This document shows positions 1-11,519 of a stretch of DNA of 64,000 nucleotides, piece after piece. The stretch is from Sialis fuliginosa. Taxonomy: Eukaryota; Arthropoda; Insecta; Megaloptera; Sialidae. The notes beneath the pieces are model-generated. The model saw nothing but the letters and a program-made list of their open reading frames with translations, was not told the origin of the DNA and searched no databases. The stretch lies in NCBI GenBank assembly GCA_961205875.1, contig OY540814.1, positions 15,018,216 to 15,082,215 of the forward strand. Reading direction: 5' to 3'. A program made the translations under genes and the position numbers. Within the stretch, counting starts at the first letter, position 1. Every line of letters starts with the position of its first letter.

Positions 1-715
1 TAACCTTATAAAAAATGATTATTATACCTTATAAATATAAAAACTTGTATAAAATCAGAATTCAAATTTACTTTGTTCCATTTTTCCGTTTGTTAAAAAT
101 GATTTGGAAATGTAATTTTTTAAACATGTAATTTATTCCGAATGCCAACACATATGATATATATTCCTTTAAAAGTTTCTATGCAAATGGCATTGTCATC
201 CCTTGTTTACATACCGCCACCGCTCTCCTCATTCAAAATGTACCCGCCAATACAGTGGCGTGACTATGAAATTAACGAGCGTGTTCATAGAAAATTTTTA
301 AAACAACTGCGAACACTAAATTATAGATCTTTATAAGATGGTTAATCGTCAATAAAAAATCACATCAGGGTGCTAACAGTACCTGTCATACATTTTTTGT
401 GAACTTAATCGTTTTGACTTTTGAATGTACATTTAGCTAGAATTTTTCATTACATTATTTTAGATAAAAACCCTATACATAAATATATTATTATTCAATT
501 TCGAAGAAAGAAAAATAAGTTGTCAAAAATAAAATTGTACCTATTTTCAGTACAATCAGAAATTGTATTAAAATGATATAGTACAAAGTATCAAATATTT
601 TTTTTTTTTTTTTGATACATCCGTTTTCAAAATCATTAGGAGAGTTAACTGGACAGAAATATATTTAAAAAAATAGTTTTTCGTGCTTTAGAGGTCTCGA
701 ATTGTAAAGAATTAC
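1..715. other. AT-rich intergenic stretch
   Basis: No gene is visible. A 64-codon reading frame at 142-336 has no splice or domain support. A 16-base T run at about 598-613 sits in a small hairpin: GTATCAAA at 588-595 pairs with TTTGATAC at 611-618. Confidence 0.6.
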
Positions 716-1033
716 GCCACCCAGGGGATGAATTCAAATATTATAAATGTATAATTAGTGCAGTAAAAATAGATTTTTCGAACACTTTAAGAACCCGATG
801 AGTGTAATTGCCATTTTGAAGTTATTCGTATAAAAACAGTGTTTCGCCCCTTTTCACCCCCTGCAAAATTACCTTTGCACCTCTTGGTCGCCTACACTCA
901 TTAGTTTCTTAAAGTGTAGGTACACAACTATTTTCGTACAAATTTTCGTTGATAAAGGAATTATTGTGTTTGAAAAATCTATTTTTACTGTACTCATTAT
1001 ACATTTATAACATTTGAATATATCCCGCCGCTT
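716..1033. mobile_element. Foldback (inverted-repeat) element
   Basis: The left arm at about 733-808 reads as an inverted copy of the right arm at about 893-1020. The best-matching part is 733-785 against 966-1020, which differ at only a few positions. The right arm has an extra block of roughly 50 bases at 916-965. The short spacer holds GC-richer sequence. No coding capacity is seen, so this is probably a non-autonomous DNA transposon (MITE or foldback type). Exact ends are uncertain. Confidence 0.7.
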
Positions 1034-3040
1034 ATTAGTCAAGGAGCTATTGAGATTACCTTGTTTTTATATACCTTGATTCCAGACTATGATTTTACCC
1101 TGCTGCGTGTAAAAATGTTTACATATCAATAATAATCTAATAATAAATTACAGAAATGTCAGATGAGACCAAACATAGAACTATAGAATGCATGGAACCT
1201 TCTCATAAATGTACTTCTTAATCTATGTTGATAGAATTGTGAACCGTAAAATTAAATATTTATTAGATTTGTGATAATGTTTCGGCGCCACTGTCGGTGT
1301 GGTGGACGTAATATGACGTCAGCATTCGGAAACAACACGGTTATTATATTACTGCGTATAATTTTATACCATGGTCTTGCTCATTATGTTGTTAAGCGAT
1401 TTTGTTTAAATTTGTTTGGCACTTTGTAGAATGTTGATTTTCACTGAAGTTTAAATGAAATCACAATAAAGAATATTTAAGATAAAAAGTGTGTTTTGTG
1501 AAGTTTGTAAAAGTCTCTAATTATAATTGTAATTAAAACGGAATATAATTACTGAATTAAATATTCTACCGAAATTGTCTCTCAAAGATTTGTTTTCACA
1601 GTTTTATGTATATCCTCTTTTAAATTCACAATTCTATACAAAATTATTAAAATAATTAAAATTCTTTTAGTTTCAGATTATTATTATTCTTTATTTATTT
1701 ATTTATTTATTTATTTTGGACCACGTTATTATAAAGAACGCTCGCTTTGAGATATTTTTCTTTTCATTCTCAAAGATGAATAGAATTAGATATAAAGTAT
1801 ATGTACATAAATTTTAATATCTATAGTGCAATCTTTATTTTATAGCCTTTGTTCATAATAAAATTCCTTTTGCGCAATGTAATTGTCAATATAAGATGTC
1901 TATATTATTATGTATATTGTATATTAAATTTTATATACAACATCAAATTTTTTTGGATTTGATATTTTAATTAGGGTTCAAAATTATCAAGTTAATTATA
2001 ATTTTCGATAGTTATCAGATCCAGCCACTTTCTTCTATAACATATACTTCTTATAAATGATAAATCTTTTATATCCTCCCTTTTTAACTAAAACACTACC
2101 AAAAAAGTTAAGTTTCTATATAATATTAGCAAAAATAGCAAAAAAACAATTTTGAAAAAAAGTTTAATCTACATTTTAATTAGAATAATTAATATTTTCC
2201 ATTGGAAAATTCAATAGTAGGATAACGCTCAATCATGTTGGATTTTTGAGCTACCCTAACATAAAAGTACGAAAATTACGATTTGGTAATATTTATGAAT
2301 ATGTGTATTATCAAATGGGATTTTTTTAAATTTTCATTCATGACAACAAACAGTATACTATATTTTGCTTTAATTGGGTACATTTTGAAATATTAGAAAT
2401 CACCGATCATTAAACTGAAGAACAATATGTTATAATAATACATTAAGTATATGTATTTGTTCTTATTATTTCATTACCTACACTAATGAGTTTTGTTCGA
2501 TAAGTTAAATATCTGGAATTAAATCAGTTTCAAATAAAGTTCATGCAAACTTGGTTCTAATACTAGCTTAAACAAAACAATTACTAAATTAGTGCTCGTT
2601 ATCTAATAAGAAAGTACGAATATAACACATTTTGGCTAATTAGCAACGTAATCTACGCAGATATCAAACTGAAGTACGCATTGAAACTTGATATTTGTTA
2701 ATACAACCGCAGCAGAGGCTACACATTCGCTCCGTGTAATACGAACGGAGTATCAGATCAAAGAATATCTGTAGTGCATGTGTGCGTCCTAAATAATAGT
2801 ACTCTCAAATAATGTTGTATTGTATGTAGTGGGAGTTGAATTCATGGACGTAGCTAGAGTGGGGCATTGTGGGGAGTGATGTCCCCTCAATGATGAGAAG
2901 TGTCAAATAATTACTAATAATAACTATAGAGATTGGATAGTAATTTTTTTAGGCATTGTAAAATAGTTGCTGAAACAACAGTTTTTACTTTCTTATACCA
3001 TGTATATGAAATATACATATGTATAGTATAAGTAAGTATA
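1034..3040. other. Intergenic stretch with microsatellite and a CRE-like site
   Basis: No supported gene. A perfect cAMP-response-like octamer TGACGTCA lies at 1314-1321 in a locally GC-richer patch (about 1284-1340). A 22-codon frame, ATG at 1156 to TAA, follows an acceptor-like TTACAG, but nothing else supports it. At 2844-2890 there is a G-rich fragment resembling a TE end. Confidence 0.5.
1691..1717. repeat. (TTTA)n microsatellite
   Basis: About six and a half uninterrupted TTTA units. Confidence 0.95.
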
Positions 3041-3068
3041 GTGAAGCCGATTTTTTTCGAACTCCGGA

Positions 3069-3146
3069 TTTTGACGGAATTATCTATTTTGATTTTCCCT
3101 GAATCCATTCTGACTAAAATAGTCAAAATAGATAATTCCGTCAAAA
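3069..3146. repeat. Perfect 24-bp inverted repeat (hairpin)
   Basis: Positions 3069-3092 are the exact reverse complement of 3123-3146, separated by 30 bases. A (CTGT)n-like tract at about 3160-3183 follows, of the kind found near the tails of insect non-LTR retroelements. It is probably part of a dispersed repeat; similar TGTCAAAATGA words occur near 9360 and 37080. Confidence 0.85.
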
Positions 3147-3727
3147 TGATATCTGTGTGTCCGTCTGTCGGTCTGTCTGTCTGTAAGCGCTGTAACGCAA
3201 ATACGACAAATCGTAGAAGGGTGATATTTTATATTTAAGATTAATTTTTGGTTGGGAAGAAAACGTCCTATTTTTGAAAACGATCTTTCAACCGGATACG
3301 TTTACCTATGTCGATTTTTTAATTTTTCGAATTACTCTGAAACAGTGCGAAATAGAGAAAAATGGTCAAGTTAAAAAATGTAGGTAATATCTATATCTAT
3401 AATTTATGTTCTATTCATTTTTTTGTAAAAACGAATTTTTGAAAAAAAATTTATTATAATTCAAATGGTTCATAACAGAGAAAAAATGTATGGGGAATAA
3501 ATCATAGATAATAACATACTCGACATTTTTTATCTAAAACATTTTTTTCTTATTTCAAAAATAATTCAAAAATCCAAAAATTTACAAGAGTAAACATCCG
3601 TTTTCAGTTATTACAATCATTATTAAAAAGCACTTGTTATATAAATATAAAATTATTCATTTTGTTCTATCTTGTTAGTTTGTTAGAAATGTTTTAATAA
3701 ACAAAGAATCACGTATACAATTCACTG

Positions 3728-3747
3728 TTAGGTTAGGTTAGGTTAGG
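3728..3747 (+). repeat. Interstitial insect telomere-type repeat, (TTAGG)4
   Basis: Four exact TTAGG units in a row. TTAGG is the canonical telomere unit of most insect orders. Here it lies inside repeat-rich DNA, directly beside an AAGAAAGTC-family repeat, so it is an interstitial tract and not a chromosome end. Confidence 0.85.
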
Positions 3748-3776
3748 TATAAGAAAGTCCAGTGGTTCCCAAGGCA
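3747..3776 (+). repeat. AAGAAAGTC-family dispersed repeat, copy 1
   Basis: Shares the core GTATAAGAAAGTC followed by a GTGGT-CCCA block with five other places in the window. This copy follows the TTAGG tract. Confidence 0.6.
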
Positions 3777-4286
3777 GATATTTTTCTTCTGAAATCGATA
3801 GAGATATGTAATCAAAATTACAATAGTTGCATTTTTCGCAATAGTTGAAAAACTATTTTTCCAATCTTTAAATTAATAATAGATGTTTACAAAACTGTTG
3901 GAGAAATTCCAACCTACAAGTGCATAAATATAGTTTGGCCATATTAACATATACAAATTATCGAGCAGAAAATTTGTTTGTCAAGTTTTTGTCTTGACAT
4001 AAAATTTTCTTGTAAGTTTCTTAAAGTTGATTCCACAGAAAAAAATAAGGATTTCGTGTGTTTTTTTGCTTATTTTTACAACGTTTAAATAACATCCTAA
4101 TATTTAAAGTATGAGCGATATACAATGGGTTAACATCGTTTGAATATGTATCAATAAAAATATATATCAATAATGAAACTTTTGTTTGCCTAATAAAATC
4201 TTGGGGGGGGGTATCAGTACAATATATATAGTTAGAGTACCGAAATTTTTAGAATTTCGTGATAAAATAAGTTTGGGAAACGCTGG
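3759..4286. mobile_element. Possible hAT-like non-autonomous element
   Basis: The ends CCAGTGGTTCCCAA (3759-3772) and TTGGGAAACGCTGG (4273-4286) are inverted and agree at 12 of 14 positions, as expected of hAT-type terminal repeats. No matching 8-bp target-site duplication is visible. The left end also matches the AAGAAAGTC repeat family, so the two readings compete. The interior is AT-rich, with a 9-base G run at 4203-4211, and encodes nothing recognisable. Confidence 0.4.
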
Positions 4287-6285
4287 TTAGAGCAATGTGT
4301 AATCCTTATTTGATTATTATTTAACGCATTTTAAATATTATTACCTACTCTTTTTATTGTCAAAATAGAAACCCTGTTAGCTATGCTCTTCTATTAATCT
4401 GTCTATCCGTCTAAAGCTGATTTCAAAAATATTTATTATTATTATGAATTTATTACTATGCGTATAACTTCAAAACTAAGTGAAAAACTTGGAAGCATTG
4501 AGGAAAATTTTACTGACTTTTCCTAGTCTGACCATTCTTAAAGACGTGAGAAATAAAAAAAATTATAATAATTTGGTTAGATATTTTTTTTACAAAACAT
4601 TTTGGGCAAGTAAAAATAGAAATTTAAGATGTGTCATGTTTCATCTGATATGGAAATAGTATTTGTCCTTATTAAATTTATCTGTTTTTACTTTTCACAA
4701 AGTTTGGAGTTCTCGTAAAATAAATTTGTGACTCAAGAAATGCAATTTCTTTGTAGTTCCAAGTTTAATTAAATTTAAATTGTGAAGTTAAGAAGACCCA
4801 TAGTGTATACATATATAGATAAAGACAGACTATTTTACTATATAGATCAGAGCTATACAACTCCTTGGCACTAAAGTAATATCTTTTTTATCAAAATTTT
4901 TGTAAAATTTGCTTCAGAAAATTTTGCAAAAAAGTATAATATTTCATATCATCTATGGATTCTCGCTATCTAGAATCCATATACTACATTACACAACTGT
5001 CAATCACACTGATGGCACCTCATATAGACATTTTGAACTGCAGCACCTAATATAAATTAAATATTTTCAAAATTAATATTCATGTCCTGTATTATCAAGA
5101 ATTTGTTCTAGAGCGAAAGTAAAAAATTAATTGTATGATATACATGAAAGATCAACAATCCAAAATGGTAGAAATGTAAATCATAGAAAGCATAGCTGCT
5201 TTACATTATTATATATTTATTACCAGTGTTCCAAAATCCCGAGAAAATTTATAACGATTCGATACCTTACAGATAGCGTTTTCTTTGTTTGGATATTAGA
5301 GTATATAGATAATCAGAAGTTTTCAACCCAAATCATATAGTAAGAAAAAACTATAAAAATAGAAAAAATTCGATCCAGTGGTAAAAAATGCATAACTGTG
5401 TATAAATTAAAACAAATAATGTAAATCTTAAGCCAATACATCTAGTAACGAGGTACTCACGCTAGAGAGTATGGGAAACTTAACATTCAGTTATAAATTA
5501 TTCTAGTTCGTATGATAAAACTTTACACATACCCCTGTTGGCAAGACACGAAAATTTTAGCTGCGCGCTATCAAGTTGGTATACATCTGTTGCCTGTACA
5601 CGCAAAATACTGCTGCACCTCCCCCGACCGCCTAATTATCTACAACTTTAGACACGGTAGTGGCGGTATGTTTAAAGTTCTGTCATAAACGAATTAATCA
5701 CTGTTCCAAAACCAGCCGAATACATTCGCGCTCTTAAGCACATATGTACATACATACATACATGTGTATAAGTAATTCGAAAGTCAGATTGATCTAAATT
5801 AAAGGTCTAGAATTTCCCGCTCTTTGAATAATTTAATATAACTGAAATCAATCTTAAAAAATATTGATTTTTAATTATAATTTATAGAATGTATTCTTTG
5901 TCAACAAACTGATAGAAATAGTAAATGACATATAGATATGCTTCTTCTACTACCCAACCTAAAAATATTATTGCCGTGATAAAAAATAAAATATTACTAA
6001 AGCGATAACTCTAATGGATGAGCGCGGGTTGATAAAGTTAGATTCGAACGTACCGCATTGCTCCTAGTATTCTCTTACATAAACATGTTTCAGTTGTTTC
6101 TATGGTTACCACCATATCGTACGAGTTCAATGTTCCTAGTACTGATAGTTATGATCTGCCAGTTTATATCGTCAGCCAATCATAGCTCGTTCGACAAATA
6201 CGTGCGGGACACGTTTTTAACATTGAGTTATTACTCCAATAATATTCTACCTCAAGTCTTGAGGTTTCTGCGGTGATCTTGATAT
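4287..6285. other. Intergenic stretch
   Basis: No gene found. A GC-richer patch at about 5540-5720 and a short (CATA)n run at about 5741-5768 stand out. Frames at 5131-5340 and 6058-6276 show no motif or splice context. Confidence 0.5.
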
Positions 6286-6450
6286 GGATCTTGGCTTCTG
6301 GGTGTAAGCCGCGTCGGTTTGGTCGTGTTATCGGCAAACGTTTCTTCACACTTTTAGAAGAACCCGGAAGATGTCCACTGCAATGTGTGACGAAACGTTG
6401 GCCGATAACACGACCAAACCGACGCAGCTTACACCCAGAAGCCAAGATCC
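6286..6450. mobile_element. Near-perfect palindromic element
   Basis: The left arm (6286-6344) and right arm (6392-6450) are 59 bases each and are reverse complements at 57 of 59 positions. They are separated by a 47-base spacer that is itself partly self-complementary. Because of the symmetry, both strands show a similar peptide reading (ILASGCK..RRFGRVIG), which explains the overlapping 88- and 103-codon frames here. The sequence is GC-richer than its surroundings. The high arm identity suggests a recent insertion or continuing correction between arms. It may be a terminal part of a larger retroelement; the family was not identified. Confidence 0.85.
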
Positions 6451-6670
6451 AATATTCTATCTCTATTATAGGCAAAACACTGATAGTTTCTAGTTTGAAT
6501 AACTTTTTGATGTATTCGAAGAAGAAGAATAATTTGTAATTATTATTTTATAATTAATTTTGCGCAAACAGGCACATAGGCATAATCATAATCCTTTATT
6601 TGTTTCTCCTTTTATCTAAATGTTATAAGCAACTAACAATTAGTTTGTTCATTATTTTTAATACATATAA

Positions 6671-7474
6671 AGCTCACTGCCTGTCTGTCTGTCCGTTAGT
6701 GCGCTGTTAACTCGAGAACCATATATCCGATTTACGTGTTTTTATTTTATTTCATAGATATATTCTCTGGTCAGGTTATAGGATATATTTTGTTACGTTA
6801 AGTAACATAAGGAATAAGCAGTGACGATAATATTGAATCAAGTCGTAAAAAAGTTTTCCGCCAGCGCGCTCTTTTGCAATACGCTGCCTAAACCGTTAAA
6901 TATTGAACAAAATAATGCAGTAAATAATTGTGACTGCTTTTATGTTATAAAGAAAATTTAAAATGTTTGAGTTCTGTTTATGTGGACTTATGACCTGCAA
7001 AACATTAATCCTTATTGTAATAAATGATTTCATCGTCATAAGTACTTAATGTAGGTATAATTTGCAGTTTACAGCATCCAATTTGGTCTTTTAGTTTAGT
7101 AAATAACTTTAAAAAAATGGTATACGGTAAAATATTATTAATAATGCGAGAACTAAACAAGAAGTGCCGCATCGGGGTAGGGCAGAGGCAACGATTTGCA
7201 TGCGCTCGGTTATCATTCGGACTCCCTCGGCTCGGCCGTTGTCTTTTGATCGTCTGAGTTTATTTTGTTTTCAATAATTAACATTTAAATTTAAACAATA
7301 CTCAAATTATTTGTACTTTTTGTTCCAATTCAATTTTGTTAGGTAATTTAGGTGTTGATTAGTCATTATTACAATAATAACTAATCGTGTTTGTTTTTAA
7401 TTCAACTATATTTTTTTTAAATCCTAAACAATAATTCCGTAGTTCACGCGAGCGAAGCCGCGGGCACAGCTAGT
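6671..7474 (+). mobile_element. Non-LTR retroelement fragment with 3' tail, forward copy
   Basis: Begins in a TCTGTCTGTCTGTCCGTTAG tract and ends with CGAGCGAAGCCGCGGGCACA-GCTAGT, a common tail of insect non-LTR retroelements or derived SINEs. The first part (to about 6930) matches, in inverse orientation, the copy at 61795-62128. The middle (about 6940-7430) holds extra sequence missing from that copy, including a GC-rich block at about 7160-7260. No reverse transcriptase motif is visible. Confidence 0.75.
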
Positions 7475-9090
7475 GAAATATAAAATTATGAACTATATTT
7501 AAGTAAAATAAGAAGAAACATTAAATTAAATGAAACAACCTGACTGGCTGCATTACTATGAAAAAAAACTGGAACAAAGAAGAATAATAAGAAGAAATAA
7601 TATAATTATGAAAAAAGTTATGTTGCTTATTTGATCTACCTAATTTTAAATCCCTAAATATAATGTATAAAATGTAACATTTTTTATTGGAAATTTCAAA
7701 ATATATTACTTAAAAGCCAAGTTTTCATAAGAAAAGAAAACATACATATTTATACAGCGTTTTCGATATTACCTAACGTATATTAAAGAAACAATAGAAT
7801 ACCGTCACTAAATTAAATACCACAGCCTACGCGACTAAAAAATATTCCGCACGGAGGAAGTTTTTTGAGCTGTGTATGTAGCTATTACGATCCCCCCTAT
7901 CTCTGAATTATTAAAAACGCGCTCGGTGAAGCCACATGTTGTTTGTTACACATGCTCTCCCGCCGCGCGATGAGGGTAGGAGTGGGGAGGGGGGGGGGGG
8001 GGTCATGTACGAAATGATTTTATTATAGACTAATTGAGTATACCGGAAACTCTGGTGTACGCATTTATAGCACAACTCTCTAGCTCATCGATCTGTAAAA
8101 CAGGCTTAAGGTTTTATTTTTAGAGTAGAATTTCCGCGTGCCGATTTTAAAATCGGACAATGACTTGGGTACTGATGGTGAATTAATTTATTTTACGTCC
8201 ATGTTCTGAAAGAAATTGAAGTATTGTAATATCGCCGAAAAAGTCGTGTCCAATATAAGAGCACATTTTGATTGTAGTACCTTTAAAACGTAAAGAAAAG
8301 TTGATTTCCGCATGGCGGCTGTGCGTGTGTCTGGATGTAGTATTTTCTTTCGTTCACGACAACTACTGTAAAAATATACCAATCTGAATTATTTTTGGGG
8401 GAAATGTTTGTCTCAGTGAGTACTCCAGACCTAGTGATTTTGGTGCCAATCGGATTAGGGGTTTTGGAAATATTTAAAATTTTGTAACTTTTATCGTCTA
8501 AAAAGTGAACGTTGCAAGTTTTATCTAACCAAATTTGATAAGATTTGGTACATTTGTAGTTTTTAATTAAACATAAGGGACATTTATTTTTTGTACAAAA
8601 AATTGAATTTTAAAAACTAATTAATACGTCAGTATTCATGTTGCCTCGGAACAAATGCAACTAAACTCAATTTATCAAATAAGTTATTCTACGAATGTGT
8701 ATTATGTTTTTGATATTAGGACATTAGAAATTTAATATTTATAATACAAAGGTGAGTTTTATTTCGGACAAATCTCATTGAAATTTTTCATATATTAAAA
8801 ATTATTTAAAAATATATTAAATAAATTTGAAGTCATGTATGGTTCTCCATACCGATATTTGTAAATTTGTATTAGAAAATATCATTTTTTTTCTTAATAC
8901 TTACACGACCTAATTATTCAATTTATTTTTTTTATTCGTTGGCACTGAAGTGGGAAAAATGTAAGTCTTGACTCTATTTATATTTATTGTATTCCTTTTT
9001 AGCTGGGGTGAATTGAAATATCGTAACCGGTACCCATTTATTTTTAAATAAGTCTCTAAATAATTTAACCAAAAATGAAAACAGAGTAAC
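7475..9090. other. Intergenic stretch with GC-rich patch and G run
   Basis: The GC-rich patch at about 7910-8010 contains a 14-base G run (7989-8002). The text at about 8400-8480 resembles the 'gattttggtgcc..atcgg' part of insect retroelement tails. No gene is supported. Confidence 0.5.
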
Positions 9091-9161
9091 AGCGTATTAC
9101 ATTTACCCCAACGAAATAATAGCGAGTTATTATTTTTACTTCGGTATTACATTTACCCCAC
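9091..9161 (+). repeat. Short tandem duplication
   Basis: The 17-base word GTATTACATTTACCCCA occurs at 9094-9110 and again at 9145-9161, a 51-base period. Confidence 0.8.
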
Positions 9162-11312
9162 GTTATCAGTTAGTATAAATTATTTTCTTTTATATATTAG
9201 AAAATATTAAATGTTAATTTTCGTTTATACGGGCCTGCTGAAAATCAATACAATACAGCCTAAATTGATTCGAAAATTTTAGACTTTCAACCAGCATAAT
9301 TCCCATCAAAATCGGTTCAGTAATTTTCACACCAGACAACGTATATAGCCAGTCTAAAAACTGTCAAAATGAATTTATATATGATACAAAAGAACGATAT
9401 TTTTATGAATCCAAGTTTAAGGAGTGTACCTCTGTAAATTGAAAATGTGTATTCTATACGGAGTATGTTTTACATACGCGAGGTTATCAAATAGCTATGA
9501 AATTTCATTTACATTTTCGACATTGCAAATTTATTCCAGCGTTAGTTAAAATAACAAAAAACGTGAATGAAATGTTCAACCGTTTAATTAATATTCAGCA
9601 CAGCAAAACGCATAAAATTAAATTTTGATTAAAAATTAGAACTGAATCTTTTAATAGAATAATAATAAAAATATTGAATTTAAAATATATGTGTATATCG
9701 GTAACGATCATTTGAAATTAAATTTAAGATGTCTACAATATTGTTGAATTTTTTGGCATTGACGATTTTATTTTATATAAAGTTTTTTGAATAAATACCA
9801 TAGACATAGAGAATGGACCGCATATTCTGTATAAACATAATGGTGTAACAGTTCTTCAAAACAGTGAGAGATGCGGTAGCGTTCGGGATATACATATGTA
9901 TCTATATCTTTTTCTTAAAAAAAATGAAATAGATAAGATAATTAAATAAGGACCAGTATATCCCAAATTAGTTTCTATTTCTTTCTTTTGACACGGCTCT
10001 GTTTTCGAGTCAGATGCGTTGTCCATGCTGTATGTTATGATAAATACCATGTTCTTATTTTTATAAACAGTAAAAACTGCTATGGATGCCATGGGACTTT
10101 CTTATACGTAGTGTACAGTGTACGTGTTTCTTATTATATAACTAATCAAAAAAATATGAATGGGACATAAATTGGTGGTATTAAATTCTCTCCAAAATAT
10201 TTTTCCTTGTTCGCGCCGTTTCACAAATAATGACAAGTGTGTAAACATCTGTTGTTCTCATATATATGTATATATGGCCGTATAAGGCCATAAAAATAAC
10301 TTCATACACAAACTATGGAAAAAATAAATAAATATTTATGGATAAGGCAATTTAAAATTTTTTAGCAAAACTTTTGAAATTTTTACAACATAAAACCCAG
10401 TTAAAAGTTTGTTCTCATTGGCTTCTGAATACCAAACAAAATCAATGTATAGTTTATTTATACAGCAACTCAAATTCAAGCTGTAAAGTGTATTTATAAA
10501 ACACTTCGAGCATCGACATTCGTTTGATAAATGTTTTTCTTTCAATTATTATTGAAGTTAATTGAAAAAACGAAGTAATACCTCGGGAACGATTGTAAAT
10601 GGTGGCGAGGCGTTATTCTTTAATAATAGACATTCTTTAGTCCTTCGACCGGAACGAATACCTGAGAATTGAAAAGGGAAAATTATTAATGGTTGCCTTG
10701 TACGGAAAACATCGGTTCTTTCGTGGTATTAATAATCAATTACGAGGAATCAAAAGCGGCGGAAATATCACCGTTTTCTTGTTAATACTCTATTGTAGAA
10801 CATGTGTTGTACCTACTTGTGTTTTATTTCTGTTTAATCAAACGTACATATACATCTACATCAGTGTTTCTTCTCAAGAATTCCTTCTTGCAAAAGAATA
10901 TTGCCCATTTAACTAGAAGATTTGATGTCGTCTACAACTATCTCGGGGTTCTCTAAAAAAAACAAACACTACTACCATTTTTCTCAATAATTTGGAAAAA
11001 AATCTTAAAAATATCAAATCTGTATATCACGAGAACGATTTGAATGTCAAACAATTTTAAGTTATTTTATTAAATGTCTTGGAAAATTAAAGTCTCAAAT
11101 GATCAGAAACAAAAGTTTCTTATTTTTTTCGTAGAACAGGATACTGTAATTAAATAACGGAAGTTGAAATCACTTTCAGTTAATTGTAAACCAGATATGA
11201 TAGAAAATAAAAACTATGGAAAAAACATAATCTTTTCTCATTTAACCATCATTCTATCTTCAATAATAAAAATAATAGTAAATATACCTTAAAGTAGGCA
11301 TCCTATATAGAA
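9162..11312. other. Intergenic stretch with repeat fragments
   Basis: Holds a retroelement-tail-like phrase (ATCGGTTCAGTAATTTTCAC) near 9310-9335, an AAGAAAGTC-family copy at 10083-10115, and a compact palindrome TATGGCC-N6-GGCCATA at 10272-10291. No supported gene. Confidence 0.5.
10083..10115 (-). repeat. AAGAAAGTC-family dispersed repeat, copy 2
   Basis: On the minus strand it reads TACGTATAAGAAAGTCCCAT followed by GGCATCCAT, the family core. Confidence 0.7.
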
Positions 11313-11519
11313 TACTAGCTGTTACCCGCGACTTCGTCTACGTGGAACTTTTTTTTATCCAATCAATTATTCGGGATACAAAGTAACCTTTGTCCTTCCT
11401 TAGAATCCAAGCTATATCCCTGCCAATTTTCATCAATATCGGTTCGGCGGTTTAGCCGTGAAAAGGTAACAAACAGACATACAGACCGAGTTACTTACAA
11501 TAATAATGTTAAGTATGGA
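11313..11519 (-). mobile_element. Non-LTR retroelement or SINE 3' part
   Basis: Contains ACTAGCTGTTACCCGCGACT-TCGTC at the start, then the phrases TTTCATCAATATCGGTTCGG and CGGTTTAGCCGTGAAAAGGT, then ACAGACATACAGACCGAG. Together these are a well-known tail arrangement of insect RTE-type retroelements and derived SINEs. It is truncated and non-coding. Confidence 0.8.

Noticed and set aside
1150..1230. 22-codon frame after an acceptor-like TTACAG
   Set aside because: Short openings after AG are common by chance here, and no polyadenylation signal or partner exon was found.
3728..3747. Chromosome end or telomere
   Set aside because: Only four TTAGG units, embedded in ordinary repeat DNA on both sides.
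6014..6070. tRNA gene or tRNA-derived SINE promoter
   Set aside because: A GATTCGAAC word resembles a B box, but the flanking bases do not form a T stem and no A box is correctly spaced.
6286..6450. Possible hammerhead ribozyme in the palindrome
   Set aside because: A GAAAC word is present but the required CTGATGA core is not, and no three-stem fold could be drawn.
6164..6539. Overlapping 103- and 88-codon frames on both strands
   Set aside because: They are explained by the 59-bp palindrome arms, which give the same peptide on each strand.
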